From an uncultured Lachnospiraceae bacterium (GTDB lineage Bacteria; Bacillota; Clostridia; Lachnospirales; Lachnospiraceae), in the NCBI GenBank assembly GCA_902476265.1, contig CABSCP010000013.1, positions 1 to 64,000 on the forward strand: a DNA stretch of 64,000 bases, written 5' to 3'. The notes under the pieces were generated by a model. It was not told where the DNA came from. It saw nothing but the letters and a program-made list of their open reading frames with translations, and did no database searches. The stretch's first letter is position 1; the number at the start of each line of letters is the position of its first letter. Of this stretch, positions 8,208-17,471 are shown piece by piece. The translations under genes were made by a program, and so were the position numbers.

Positions 8208-8231
8208 CTTCTTGAACTATCGTTCAAGAAG
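8208..8231. terminator. Perfect 10-bp hairpin, possible terminator
   Basis: CTTCTTGAAC-TATC-GTTCAAGAAG separates the AT-rich TetR locus from the WYL regulator. No T-run follows on either strand, so termination is uncertain. Confidence 0.4.
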
Positions 8232-8342
8232 CATCCCTCGCTTTCAGCTCGGTCAATCCCAATTTGTAAGAGTACATTTTTTTATACTTGCCATATACCT
8301 GTCATGTTTGATACGGTACAATGGCAGGCAGAGGTGATGTAT

Positions 8343-9245
8343 ATGCAAGAGAGCAGACTATTTCGGATTCTATACTTCCTGTTGGATAAGGGGAAATCAA
8401 CTGCCCCGGAACTTGCCGAAAAGTTTGAAGTATCTGTCAGAACGATATATCGGGATATAGATATCATAAGCAGTATGGGGATTCCGATTTATGCGATACA
8501 GGGTAAGGGCGGCGGTATCACGCTGCTTGATCATTTCGTTTTGGATAAATCCCTGTTATCGAATCAGGAAAAAGAACAGATTTTAATGGCCTTACAAGGA
8601 ATTATCGCAACCGGCCAAAAGAATGCTGACGAATTGCTGATAAAATTGGGAAGCCTGTTCCAATCGAAAACCGCGGACTGGATCGAAGTGGATTTTTCTA
8701 ACTGGGTTAAAAATAATTCCAATCAAGACATGTTCAATTTGATCAAGCGGGCCATTTTTGGCCGCAACATCATTTCCTTTCAGTATTATGGCGGTAACAG
8801 AGAATGTACACAGCGGCGGGTCGAGCCTTTAAAATTAGTGTTTAAGAGTAAAGATTGGTATTTGTACGGCTTCTGTCTTATGCGCAATGATTTCCGATTC
8901 TTCAAATTGACACGGATCCGAAATATAGAAATAAAACCTGATATTTTCTCCCGTGAACTTCCGTCAACATTCTCTGCCGGGAGGTCAATGGATATCGAAA
9001 ACACCATAGCTGTAACGTTAAAATTTGATAAGGAAATGGCTTTCCGTATGTATGATGAATTTGCGGGTACTGTCACAGAGGACGCGCTGGGAAATTTATA
9101 TGTTCAGACGAATTTACCCGACAATGACGTTTTGTATAGTTATTTATTTTCTTTTGCTGATCATGTGGAAGTCCTTGCGCCTGCAAATGTCCGTGAACAA
9201 ATAAAAGAAAAATTAGCCTCCATGCAGAAAAAATATGTAACCTGA
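8343..9245 (+). CDS. YafY-type WYL-domain transcriptional regulator
   Basis: 300 aa. Residues 1-60 are a winged helix-turn-helix of the HTH_11 type (FRILYFLLDKGKSTAPELAEKFEVSVRTIYRDID). A WYL domain spans about residues 140-225, with PLKLVFKSKDWYLYGFC carrying the WYL-like core, and a C-terminal WCX-like extension follows. WYL domains sense ligands or nucleic acid in single-component regulators. The start at 8343 has GAGGTG six bases upstream; the ATG at 8337 is too close. It most likely controls the GyrI-like gene 58 bp downstream through the palindrome that overlaps its own stop codon, and itself through CCTGTCATG sequences in its promoter (TTGCCA, 17 bp, ATACGG). Confidence 0.9.
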   Translation: MQESRLFRILYFLLDKGKSTAPELAEKFEVSVRTIYRDIDIISSMGIPIYAIQGKGGGITLLDHFVLDKSLLSNQEKEQILMALQGIIATGQKNADELLIKLGSLFQSKTADWIEVDFSNWVKNNSNQDMFNLIKRAIFGRNIISFQYYGGNRECTQRRVEPLKLVFKSKDWYLYGFCLMRNDFRFFKLTRIRNIEIKPDIFSRELPSTFSAGRSMDIENTIAVTLKFDKEMAFRMYDEFAGTVTEDALGNLYVQTNLPDNDVLYSYLFSFADHVEVLAPANVREQIKEKLASMQKKYVT

Positions 9246-9254
9246 CATCAGGTT
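9239..9254 (+). promoter_or_regulatory. Palindromic operator before the GyrI-like gene
   Basis: AACCTGA-CA-TCAGGTT overlaps the stop codon of the WYL regulator and sits about 50 bp before the next start. A related ACCTGTCATG sequence lies in the regulator's own promoter (about 8297), so both may be bound by the WYL protein. Confidence 0.5.
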
Positions 9255-9302
9255 GCAAGTTATATGTTGTATCATTTGTTAAAAAACAGGAGGCGCATAT
9301 TG

Positions 9303-9923
9303 ATGAAATATGAATGGAAAAAACAAGAGAAAGATTTGTATGGGGCAAAGCAAAGCCCCGCTATCATTACCGTACCTGCACAGCGCTATCTCATGATAAG
9401 CGGAAAAGGCAACCCGAACGACGAGGATTTTTCAAACAGGGTTGCCGCGCTGTACGCATTCGCCTATGCCATAAAAATGGGCTATAAAGCTTCTGTAACC
9501 AATGCCGACGCTTCCAAAGAGGTACATGACTTTTCCGTTTATCCTTTAGAGGGGGTATGGAGGAAACAAGAGCAGGGCGGCGAACTTGTAAAAGAACAGC
9601 TGGAATACACCATTATGATACGTCAGCCGGATTTTATTACTGAAAGCATGGCAGGCGAGGCATTGGAAGCGGTGAAAAAGAAAAAGCCCAATCCGTTATA
9701 TGAGGAGATCCGTTTTGACACCATGCAGGACGGTAAATGTATCCAAATTCTGCATCTCGGATCGTATGATGATGAACCTGCTTCTTTTGAAAAAATGGCG
9801 CGGCTTGCGGAGAAAAGCGGTCTGAAACGCTACGGGAGCTGTCACAGGGAAATCTATCTGAATAATGCAAACAGAGTGGAGAAAAGCAAGCTTAAAACCA
9901 TCCTGCGCTTTTCAGTCGAGTAA
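9303..9923 (+). CDS. GyrI-like small-molecule-binding protein
   Basis: A 206-aa cytosolic protein of the GyrI-like/SRPBCC-type ligand-binding family (YdhP/SbmC-like fold). It begins MKYEWKKQEKDLYGAK and has the typical conserved stretches VPAQRYLMISGKGNPND near residue 25 and a C-terminal ILHLGSYDDEPASFEKM with SCHREIYLNN. Such proteins bind or hydrolyse hydrophobic cyclic compounds or protect gyrase; a few hydrolyse cyclopropane toxins. The start follows GGAGGCGCATATTG. It pairs with the upstream WYL regulator, a common arrangement, and is probably induced by the same ligand. The exact ligand is unknown. Confidence 0.85.
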   Translation: MKYEWKKQEKDLYGAKQSPAIITVPAQRYLMISGKGNPNDEDFSNRVAALYAFAYAIKMGYKASVTNADASKEVHDFSVYPLEGVWRKQEQGGELVKEQLEYTIMIRQPDFITESMAGEALEAVKKKKPNPLYEEIRFDTMQDGKCIQILHLGSYDDEPASFEKMARLAEKSGLKRYGSCHREIYLNNANRVEKSKLKTILRFSVE

Positions 9924-10001
9924 TATTTTTACAATGACAAAATTTTATCTTCAGGCAATGTACCTGTTGTTTCTACTGTTGTTCATTTTTTCAGATGTCT
10001 C

Positions 10002-10418
10002 TCAAAAGGTTCCGGTCAGCCAAAAAGAAATCCCCAATACGAAAAAGAGGCCGCCGATTCCCATAAAAATGCTGTATAACAGCTTCATTGATTTGCTATC
10101 ACGCTCTGTCCATATTTTCTCCGGATGTTCCGGATCGTAATACAGTTCGGTTTCTTCTCCGGTCCGATAGCGGCAGGGATTGCTTCCAATGGAAGACTCT
10201 TCCTGCCGCATATAACCTCCTGCATAATATTCAAACACCGGATAGTAAAATCTGCTTCCTTTGCCGTTTCTTCGGCATTGAATCCCCACAACCCGGGCTG
10301 TTGTCACCATCGTGGCCGTCTTTCGCCTTTTGACGGATATTTTTACTAAAAGAATTCCGATCAGCAGAAACAAAAGTCCCATCCCCGCAAAAATCAAGGA
10401 TCCTGTCTGTAAGTTCAT
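10002..10418 (-). CDS. DUF3592 family membrane protein
   Basis: 138 aa with two membrane segments: residues about 8-27 (GMGLLFLLIGILLVKI) and 112-134 (LLYSIFMGIGGLFFVLG). Between them is an extracytoplasmic or cytoplasmic beta-rich segment with the DUF3592 signature: TARVVGIQCRRNG, YYPVFEYYAGG and ELYYDPEHPEKIW. The ribosome binding site is GGAGGATGCTC. The function of DUF3592 is unknown. The gene stands alone and is convergent with the GyrI-like gene. Confidence 0.8.
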   Translation of the reverse strand: MNLQTGSLIFAGMGLLFLLIGILLVKISVKRRKTATMVTTARVVGIQCRRNGKGSRFYYPVFEYYAGGYMRQEESSIGSNPCRYRTGEETELYYDPEHPEKIWTERDSKSMKLLYSIFMGIGGLFFVLGISFWLTGTF

Positions 10419-10618
10419 TTTTGAGCATCCTCCCTTTCTCCTGTGGCATCATTATATTATCAAGGATTTTGTGAAACTTTCCTCTCATTGAACTCATTAT
10501 AACAAAAAAGCAGGGAAAAGAAATGATTAAATTTGCAAAAAATCAGCCTGCCCGCAGATACAAAAGGCAGGTCCCATGTTAAAAACACGATTTTGTCCCA
10601 CCACTTTACTCAGCCTTA

Positions 10619-10647
10619 GTGACTTTCGAATTCTCCTGTGCTATCAT
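10619..10647 (+). promoter_or_regulatory. Promoter of the 155-aa unknown gene
   Basis: GTGACT, a 17-bp spacer and TATCAT lie about 35 bp before the start codon at 10682. Confidence 0.5.
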
Positions 10648-10681
10648 TGGATTCACTTATTCGAAAAGGAGATGATCAAAA

Positions 10682-11149
10682 ATGCCACAAATGAACAAAG
10701 GCGGCAAGTTTATTTTCGGAAAATCTTTCATTCATGAGGATCTGACAATACAGCTGCCTCCACAGGCGGTCGTCGAATATAACGCCGCTGCAGAGGGCCG
10801 GGTTTATCTTTTTACCGGAAGCAAAATTACCGGCGGTTTCTGTGTCACAAGAAAGGGATTGCTGGAGCCGTCCAAATTAGGACATATTCTCACAGACAAT
10901 CCCGCTTTGCAGAACTATCAGAACACAGAGGGCGAATTTATCCGGTATAAAGGACGCTCTTACTGTTGGGTCTCCATTACTGACACCGGTGTCATTCAAC
11001 TCTCTCAGGAAATGATGAATTTCCTGCGCCTAAAGATCGGAACGCAGCTGTTGTCCATCAGAAGCAGCGATATCGCATTTACCATGGGGGCCAAAGGACC
11101 GTTGCTGGAAAAAGCAGAAAATTATAAAGGTGAAATCCCTGTATATTAA
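10682..11149 (+). CDS. Conserved-looking protein of unknown function
   Basis: A 155-aa cytosolic protein beginning MPQMNKGGKFIFGKSFIHED. Regular beta-strand spacing (VVEYNAAAEGRVYLFTGSKI, then RSYCWVSITDTGVIQLSQEM) and a C-terminal KIGTQLLSIRSSDIAFTMGA suggest a compact beta-rich fold in which a regular segment precedes a swapped-hairpin-like tail, as in AbrB-like domains. That comparison is only an impression. AAAAGGAG lies upstream. It stands alone, convergent with the AraC-phosphotransferase gene with only 27 bp between. I cannot assign a function. Confidence 0.65.
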   Translation: MPQMNKGGKFIFGKSFIHEDLTIQLPPQAVVEYNAAAEGRVYLFTGSKITGGFCVTRKGLLEPSKLGHILTDNPALQNYQNTEGEFIRYKGRSYCWVSITDTGVIQLSQEMMNFLRLKIGTQLLSIRSSDIAFTMGAKGPLLEKAENYKGEIPVY

Positions 11150-11176
11150 AAAATTTCCATTGCTGCACCAGACAAT

Positions 11177-12472
11177 TTAGTCTATTGCCAGTTTGTTGAA
11201 ATCAGCAATCATCCACTCTGTCATTTTTTTGTTGATTTCAAAAAGTTCTCTATATTTTTCCTGTCCGGCAAACCACGCTGTCGCGATCATCTGATTCGAG
11301 ATAATCACATATGGAACCGCCTTTTTTTCTGCATCGGACAGCTTCACCACATCGTCATATCCGTGAATGATATTTTGATACACTTTTATCCAGTTATTTC
11401 GTTTTTCTTCGTCTCCTTCCGAAAAACTTTCGGATAAAATGGCGGTTGCCGCATAACAGGGATCAAAGATCCTCACATTTCTCTCGCTCAGTTCAAAATC
11501 AATAAAGCCCCATTCTTCGCCCGACAGGATAAGATTCCCCGGATTGGGATCGCGATGAATGATCTGTCTGGGAAGCACAGGATATAAACTCCCAAAGTTT
11601 TCCGAATAATTTCTGTAAAATTCTTCCTCAACTCTTATGATCCCTTTCAACTTGGGAACTGCCCAGTTCATCACACTATCATAGATGTTTGCATCATCTG
11701 CCAACACGTCTGCATCCCGCAGCGCAATGCTGAGCTGACCGATCATTTCTCCAATAAAATGAGCTTTAGAAACATAGTCATCCATGTACATGCTGCTCGC
11801 CTTTAACTGCGTGCCTTTTATTCTTTTCGTGAGATAAAAAAACAATTCCCCATCGGCAACATACTCTTTTCCGTCCAGCGTTTCTATCGGTGTTGCTGCC
11901 AATAATCCTACGCTTTCTATCGCCTTGGAAATTGAAATATTGTTTTCAACCTTTCCCGGATTTGCAGAATACTTTATTACATAATCATTGCCTATGTAAT
12001 TTGCGGATTCATTAATATTCCCGGTTTCCTCGTAAACAATATCGGTAATTTTTTCGTTTTCCAATCCCCAATGCTTTAAGATCTCCTTTAATTTATTATG
12101 TGTCACCATAATATGTTCCTCCTTCAAAATATTGATTTTATACGGTTTTTTCACTTTGAACCGGCGAAGATACTGTGTGGGGGTATAACCAAACTCTCTC
12201 AAAAAGGCTTTATAAAATCCCGCATGTGTTTCAAAACCATAATCCATCGCTGCCTCGATCATTTTCTTTCCGCAGCTCATCTCATAAATGGCATTTAACA
12301 GCCTGCGCCGCAGGATAAATTGCATTACCGGCAATCCGACAGCGCTCAAAAACAGTCTGTAATAATGAAACACTGAAAAACCTGTCATATCACTGAGCTC
12401 AGCTGCCGTGATTTCTGTTTTCAAATTGTCCTCGATATAGTCAATGCTTTTCTGAATGAGTTCCCGATTCAC
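11177..12472 (-). CDS. AraC-type DNA-binding domain fused to an APH-like phosphotransferase
   Basis: A 431-aa fusion. Residues 1-105 are an AraC/XylS double helix-turn-helix (SIDYIEDNLKTEITAAELSD, FSVFHYYRLF, GFYKAFLREFGYTPTQYLRR). Residues 120-431 are an aminoglycoside/choline-phosphotransferase-like kinase with catalytic loop IIHRDPNPGN (H306, D308, N313) and metal-binding D325 in GFIDFEL. Kinase residues look intact. The start is GTG at 12472 behind GCGGAGGTGTAAAG; the ATG at 12505 has no ribosome binding site. AraC proteins usually carry a sugar-binding cupin, so a kinase domain in the sensor place is unusual. It may sense or modify a small alcohol or aminoglycoside-like ligand (inference). 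Its targets are not evident. Confidence 0.85.
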   Translation of the reverse strand: MNRELIQKSIDYIEDNLKTEITAAELSDMTGFSVFHYYRLFLSAVGLPVMQFILRRRLLNAIYEMSCGKKMIEAAMDYGFETHAGFYKAFLREFGYTPTQYLRRFKVKKPYKINILKEEHIMVTHNKLKEILKHWGLENEKITDIVYEETGNINESANYIGNDYVIKYSANPGKVENNISISKAIESVGLLAATPIETLDGKEYVADGELFFYLTKRIKGTQLKASSMYMDDYVSKAHFIGEMIGQLSIALRDADVLADDANIYDSVMNWAVPKLKGIIRVEEEFYRNYSENFGSLYPVLPRQIIHRDPNPGNLILSGEEWGFIDFELSERNVRIFDPCYAATAILSESFSEGDEEKRNNWIKVYQNIIHGYDDVVKLSDAEKKAVPYVIISNQMIATAWFAGQEKYRELFEINKKMTEWMIADFNKLAID

Positions 12473-12615
12473 CTTTACACCTCCGCTTAATTCGTAGCTA
12501 CACATATATCATAATATATTTTTTTCAAAAAACATTTCCTGTATTGCTGTCATGATTATCCCCTGAAATTTTCGGGGTATAATTTTTGTGCGGGCGGCGG
12601 GAACCTCACAAAAAC

Positions 12616-12656
12616 AAAACATGGCCTTCGCACTGATAAACGTAAGGCCATGTTTT
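12616..12656. terminator. Strong hairpin terminator
   Basis: AAAACATGGCCTT and AAGGCCATGTTTT form a perfect 13-bp stem with a 15-nt loop between the dCMP deaminase and the AraC-kinase gene. On the minus strand it ends the deaminase transcript (TTTTGTTTTTG follows). The rest of the 12473-12749 gap shows nothing else. Confidence 0.75.
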
Positions 12657-12749
12657 TCCATGTTGTGTAAGTTCATTTAAAATGCCGTTTTTAGAGGAAT
12701 GGCAATTGCCCTATAATAACAAATTCATTCAAACTCGTCTCATGGGAAT

Positions 12750-13232
12750 TTAATTGTGCCACTTCAGTTCCGAAGGTGAAACTACAACATATTCATCCGC
12801 ATTCTCACCAACTCGCATAATGACATTGCGAATCCCTGCCTGAATAATCAGCCTTGCACATAAGGGACACGGCTTCGCCTGATGAACAGAATTATCTTCA
12901 GGATTAACCCCTGCCAGATAAAGATCCGCTCCCATTGTCTGTTCCCTTGAACAATTTAACAGAGCGTTTTCTTCTGCATGGATCGCTCTGCAAATTCCAT
13001 AGCCATCACCCTGATGTAGGTTTAATGCAATACGAGAGCATTCTCCGATATCACAACAATTCTCATAGCCACGCGGAGATCCGTTGTATCCGGTAGAAAC
13101 CACCACATCGTCTTTCACAATCACAGCACCATATTTTCTTTTAATACACGTGCTCCGATAGGCAAAAGTCTCTGCCACATTCAGATAAGTATCTATTTTT
13201 GAAATGCGCTGCTTTCCATTCGGCTGTACCAT
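12750..13232 (-). CDS. dCMP/cytidine deaminase family protein (ComEB-like)
   Basis: A 160-aa zinc-dependent deaminase. HAEENA (H86, E88) and PCPLCARLI (C122, C125) supply the zinc ligands and proton shuttle. The insertion around CCDIGECSRIALNL is typical of dCMP deaminases. It converts dCMP to dUMP for dTTP synthesis. The competence-operon homologue is ComEB, but no competence genes are near. The ribosome binding site is GGGGGCAGG. It is the only intact gene at the end of the AT-rich minus-strand island and stands 57 bp downstream of the broken helicase. It may be a phage- or island-borne copy rather than the housekeeping one. Confidence 0.85.
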   Translation of the reverse strand: MVQPNGKQRISKIDTYLNVAETFAYRSTCIKRKYGAVIVKDDVVVSTGYNGSPRGYENCCDIGECSRIALNLHQGDGYGICRAIHAEENALLNCSREQTMGADLYLAGVNPEDNSVHQAKPCPLCARLIIQAGIRNVIMRVGENADEYVVVSPSELKWHN

Positions 13233-13289
13233 ATTTGCACCTGCCCCCTTAAATATCCTTCTATATTTTCATCCCTTTTCCTGTAACCA

Positions 13290-15904
13290 TTATACATCCA
13301 ACTTATCCAGCATTTCTATAATCTTTTCTTTTTCACCGCTGCCATTCGTCTTAAACCTCAGCAGAGGAATTTCATACAGTGCCATGATATGGTTCTTTCG
13401 CAAATCTCTTGAAGCCTGCTCGGTATCTTCTTTGTGGTAATCATATCCATCAACTTCAATCGCCAACACAGGCTTTTTACCAATTCTGTTATATATCAGA
13501 AAATCCAAATGCGTTGCCGGATTCATTGCATACTGACATTCCTGTTCGTTTAGTAATTCCGGATTCTTAATTAACATATTCAGAGGAAAATGGCAGACAA
13601 CATCCAGACTTGAATTCTTGCTATCAGCGATAATATCCTCAATTAGTGAATACATCAGATTCTCCGAATCATATTCTGATACCTTTTTATGCTTCTGCAG
13701 GTACGCCATTCTTTCCTCGGTATACTGCTTGTAAAGGTAATCAATTTCTTTTTCGCTCTTGATACAGCAACATTGATTAAATATGGATCATCTGCAAAAT
13801 CAGATATCTCATCGTCAACAGTAGAAATAATAATATTTTCTTTCTCCTTGCCCTGAAACTTATGCACTGTAGCAGCCTCAATATCTGATATCTCCCTGCC
13901 CAGTGCTTCCACCTGATTTTTGTATGGTGCAATTATGCCGGTTTCTTCCGGATCGGAAACATATTTCGGTATGATTTCATTTTTAATCACATCTATCTGA
14001 CGCTGACTATAATGGTTACGCTCATGATTTCCTACTACCGTTTTCACCACCGATAAAACATCCTTTTCCCCTTTATCCGTTGTCATAATAATCAACTCAC
14101 CACGATAGAATTTCTGGTTGCAGAAATTAATTATTTTCGGGTGGCATCTATAATGCTCTCGTAATAACGTTTGTGTTACATTTGGCATAACCTCCAAAAT
14201 AGATTGCAGAAAACTCTTTGTATACTGATATCCGTCCTTCACCTTAAAAGTATCAAATATCGCTTTTGCCTGAACTTTTAAATCATCTGTAACAACATTA
14301 GGCAGCTGCTTGGTATCCCCCACAATAACAACATTCCTTGCGCAGGAAAGCGCCAACGCACCGGTTGCAATATCGACCTGTGACGCCTCATCCATGATAA
14401 GATAATCATACACTACATCTGAATTCAGACTATTTCTTGATGAAAATGTTGTACTTAATATAACGGGATATTCAGCCAGAACATCATAGGGTTCCTTCCA
14501 CAAATTATCCTCACTAAATATTTTTCTGCACTCGTTTCCTTCGTACTTTCTTGCCAGTTTATCTTTTAGCACAATCATTGACTGCTTGCATAAATCATCA
14601 AGCAAATTTTTATTCACACTGCTCAGATGCTTCTCAATCTCTGCAATTTCTGCAGACAGCTCCCCCTGTTTTGCCCGATAGTACATAGCTTGAAATGTTG
14701 TTATTATCTTTGAAATATCCTGCTTATAGAAATTCCAATCTGTTACTCCAAATTTTAAAAAGGCCTTTATTTTAAATAAAAATCCTATCGCCTTTTTTTC
14801 TTCGGAAATCAACTGGCACTCCTGCCACAATTCCATCCAATTCTCTGAGGACAGCTTCTTCTTGAACTTTATTTTGTCTGTATTGACATCTGATTCTTCA
14901 ACATATTGATTGAAATATTCCTGTTCTGTAACCAGCTGCGAACGTTCCTGCCTTAAATATGCGAGTTTTTCCTTCTTGTCAAAAACAGTTTTTAACTGGC
15001 TGGATTGCTCCGCTATTTTCTTCCGCAAATCATTCGGATTTTCATCCATTTTCCACGACGAAAAATCAGGATAATTTGTATTCTGCTGCTCAATAAATAA
15101 TTTCTTGTTCTTAGAACTTCCTAATGTTGCTGCAATAAAGCCTAAATTATGCTCGGATGAAGATAATTTTTCATATACGTTTTCTGTTGCCGAATTATTG
15201 TTAGATACTATCTGTACCGTTTTTCCCTGCATCAATATATTGGCAATGATGTTTAATATCGTTTGCGTCTTACCTGTTCCGGGCGGTCCCTGTATAACGC
15301 TAAACTGATTCTCCATGGCATCTTTTACAGCCTTATACTGACTGTTGTTGCATCCAAAAGGAAAAATCGGAATGTATTCCTCTCCCCGTTTACCAACCTG
15401 TAATGAAGATGGATCCAAATACTTAGCCAATGCTACATCACTACTCACAAAAGAAATCCTGCCAAACCTTTTAGACAATAATTTTTCGCCTGTCTCTTCA
15501 TTCTTAATATCACTCAAACCAGCGATTTGCCTGATATATTCAAATACATTGGCCGACTGCCTTTGACTGAGACAAGACTCAATAATGTGCAAATCGCTCC
15601 GCCGATAATCCCTTTCACTGCCATCACCAAAACATATATGCCAATAGAACTCGCAAGCACTTCTAAATTCATAGATCGCCTTAACATCAAAGAACTCCCG
15701 TCCTTTTCTGCTAATACGATACATGTTTGGGTTTAAAACGACCGGTTCCTTCAACTTTTCCACATTCAAATATGCGTACGAGTATGTTTTCCCATTATTG
15801 AATTTTACATCCCATTTCTGGGTTTCTCTATTATACACACATGACATTATTTCCGATGTCTTTACATTACCCTTGATAATGACCATAAAATATTTTGTAT
15901 CCAT
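13290..15904 (-). pseudogene. Broken superfamily I helicase with C-terminal nuclease domain
   Basis: The N-terminal frame (15904-13655, 749 aa) is a UPF1/DNA2-like helicase: Walker A GPPGTGKTQT, Walker B MDEASQVD, GDTKQLPNVV, HYRCHPKI, VHKFQGKEKENII and NVAVSRAKKK. The reading then leaves frame near 13741-13756 and ends out of frame. A second frame (13709-13290, coding back to about 13750) encodes the usual C-terminal nuclease-like part: YLYKQYTEERMAYLQ, then LDFLIYNRIGKKPVLAIEVDGY (Asp and Glu-x-Asp of a PD-(D/E)XK-like core) and IPLLRFKTNGSG. In relatives I recall, about 30 residues separate the SRAKKK motif from this domain, so a small deletion plus frameshift has split the gene. Intact relatives are single proteins of roughly 900 aa and are common in defence islands. 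Confidence 0.8.
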
Positions 15905-15915
15905 CTGTTATCATT

Positions 15916-16243
15916 TCACTCTCGATCCCAATTTTTTACATACTCAACCAATGTCATCTTTTCATTTACTTCTATATCATCACCAACCCTGACAAAGCCG
16001 CATTTCTCGTATAAATGACAATTACCCGCTTCCTGCTTAATGCTATCTAAACGCCATTCTTTTGTATTCGGATAAATACCAAATAGTTGTTCTATCACTT
16101 TGCTCCCAATCCCTTTATTTTGAAATTTAGGAATTATAAAAATAGGAGATATCCAATAATGGCTTAAATGCTTCTACCTGTAGTCTATATAAACACTCTG
16201 CTTCCTCTACTGTTACCAATTTCAATTCAATTAAATCACTCAT
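15916..16243 (-). pseudogene. GNAT acetyltransferase with internal deletion
   Basis: The N-terminal frame from 16243 reads MSDLIELKLVTVEEAECLYR and stops soon after AFKPLLD. A second frame carries the acetyl-CoA-binding half: ISPIFIIPKFQNKGIGSKVI, then NCHLYEKCGFVRVGDD and the stop at 15916. The joined piece spans about 109 codons where the family needs about 160. The central strands are therefore missing and the halves are out of frame. The deletion junction is at about 16153-16165. Not functional as it stands. Confidence 0.75.
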
Positions 16244-16343
16244 ATCATGCACCACATCCAAACTGCCTGAATTTTATTTTCCTTACACAATATAGAAATT
16301 GACTCTTCTGTAACAACAATAGTCTCCATATCCTTCCTCACTT

Positions 16344-17455
16344 TTAGTTTACAGTATCCGCGCTCAATCCTTTCTCTAATTCCTCTATTGTAGGTAACGT
16401 ACCCTTGAAATCTTTAGGCATTAATGCATTTAATTCATACTCAGATATACCTATCGGTTCGGCAGACGTTTCAACCGCATATTGAGCCAATATATTATCC
16501 TTAGTTTTGCATATAAGAAGTCCTATTGTTTGTGTATCACCTGCGCCCTTGAGAGTATGATTTACTGCCGATACATATGTAGCAGTTTGTGAAATAAACC
16601 CTGGCTCAAATTCTACAACCTTTACTTCAACAACCACATAGCAGTGACGCTTAATATTGTAGAAGAGCATATCTATATACTGTTCTGTGTTTCCTACCTG
16701 TAGTCTGTATTCTCTTCCTACAAAAGCGAAGCCTGTGCCAAGTTCCATCAAAAAATTCTGAACATTATCCATCAAGGCATCCTTTAATTCTTTTTCATTA
16801 TATCCTTCACGAATTGCCACAAAATCAAAATTATATGGATCCTTCGTTATTTCCTGTGCCAAATCTCCACTTTCTTTTGGCAAGGTATATTGAAAATTTG
16901 TAATTGCCTGTCCTTGTCTCTCATACAAATCCGTATCTAAAAAATTTAGCAAAACAGCTCTTGACCAATTGTTTTCAATAACTTTATCAACATAAAAGTT
17001 GAATTTTCCCATATTATCGTGACATTTATCAATCAACACTTTTATGTGTCCCCAGGGAATCATAAAAACCTTATTTAACGTCATCTTAAATTGTTCCTCA
17101 ACTTGGGGAACAATTTTGTATCCCTTATTCTCCATCAATCTTTCCTCAACTTGGGGAACAATTTCAACATTTTTAAAAAGCTCATAAAATCTCAACATAT
17201 AACGCAAATTGGTCGGCGAAAACCTTTTGCATTTGGAATTATATCAGACATATCCATGCTCATAGTTTGAAAGAATTTATTTCCCCACTTACTATCAGCA
17301 CGTCTTTCTGCAATATCTTTTCCAACTGTCCAATAATACATTAACATTTCATTATTAACGCGAATAGAAGCCTTTATTTGACTTGTTTTATATCTATCTC
17401 CAAGCTCCTGTATCCAATTTCTATACTCGTCATCAAAACGCATCAATTCACTCAT
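16344..17455 (-). pseudogene. DUF1016 (YhcG-like) PDDEXK nuclease, single frameshift
   Basis: The first frame (17455-17192) is the DUF1016 N-terminal domain: MSELMRFDDEYRNWIQELG, ASIRVNNEMLMYYWTVGKDI and KGF. The second (17207-16344) continues with NLRYMLRFYELF, IPWGHIKVLIDK and the PDDEXK core (LQVGNTEQYIDMLFYNIKR, then YVVVEVKV). One extra T in the minus-strand run at 17219-17222 would restore GFSPTNLRYMLRF and a protein of about 365 aa, the normal family length. The gene is otherwise intact, so this is either a very recent mutation or a homopolymer sequencing error. A direct repeat of ACTTGGGGAACAATTT (near 17100 and 17153) gives the doubled IVPQVEE peptide. Confidence 0.8.
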
Positions 17456-17471
17456 TTTTCACTTTCTCCTA

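Noticed and set aside
17095..17170. Doubled IVPQVEE segment as a repeat-protein feature
   Set aside because: It comes from a short direct DNA repeat inside the DUF1016 gene and is more likely a local duplication than a functional repeat.
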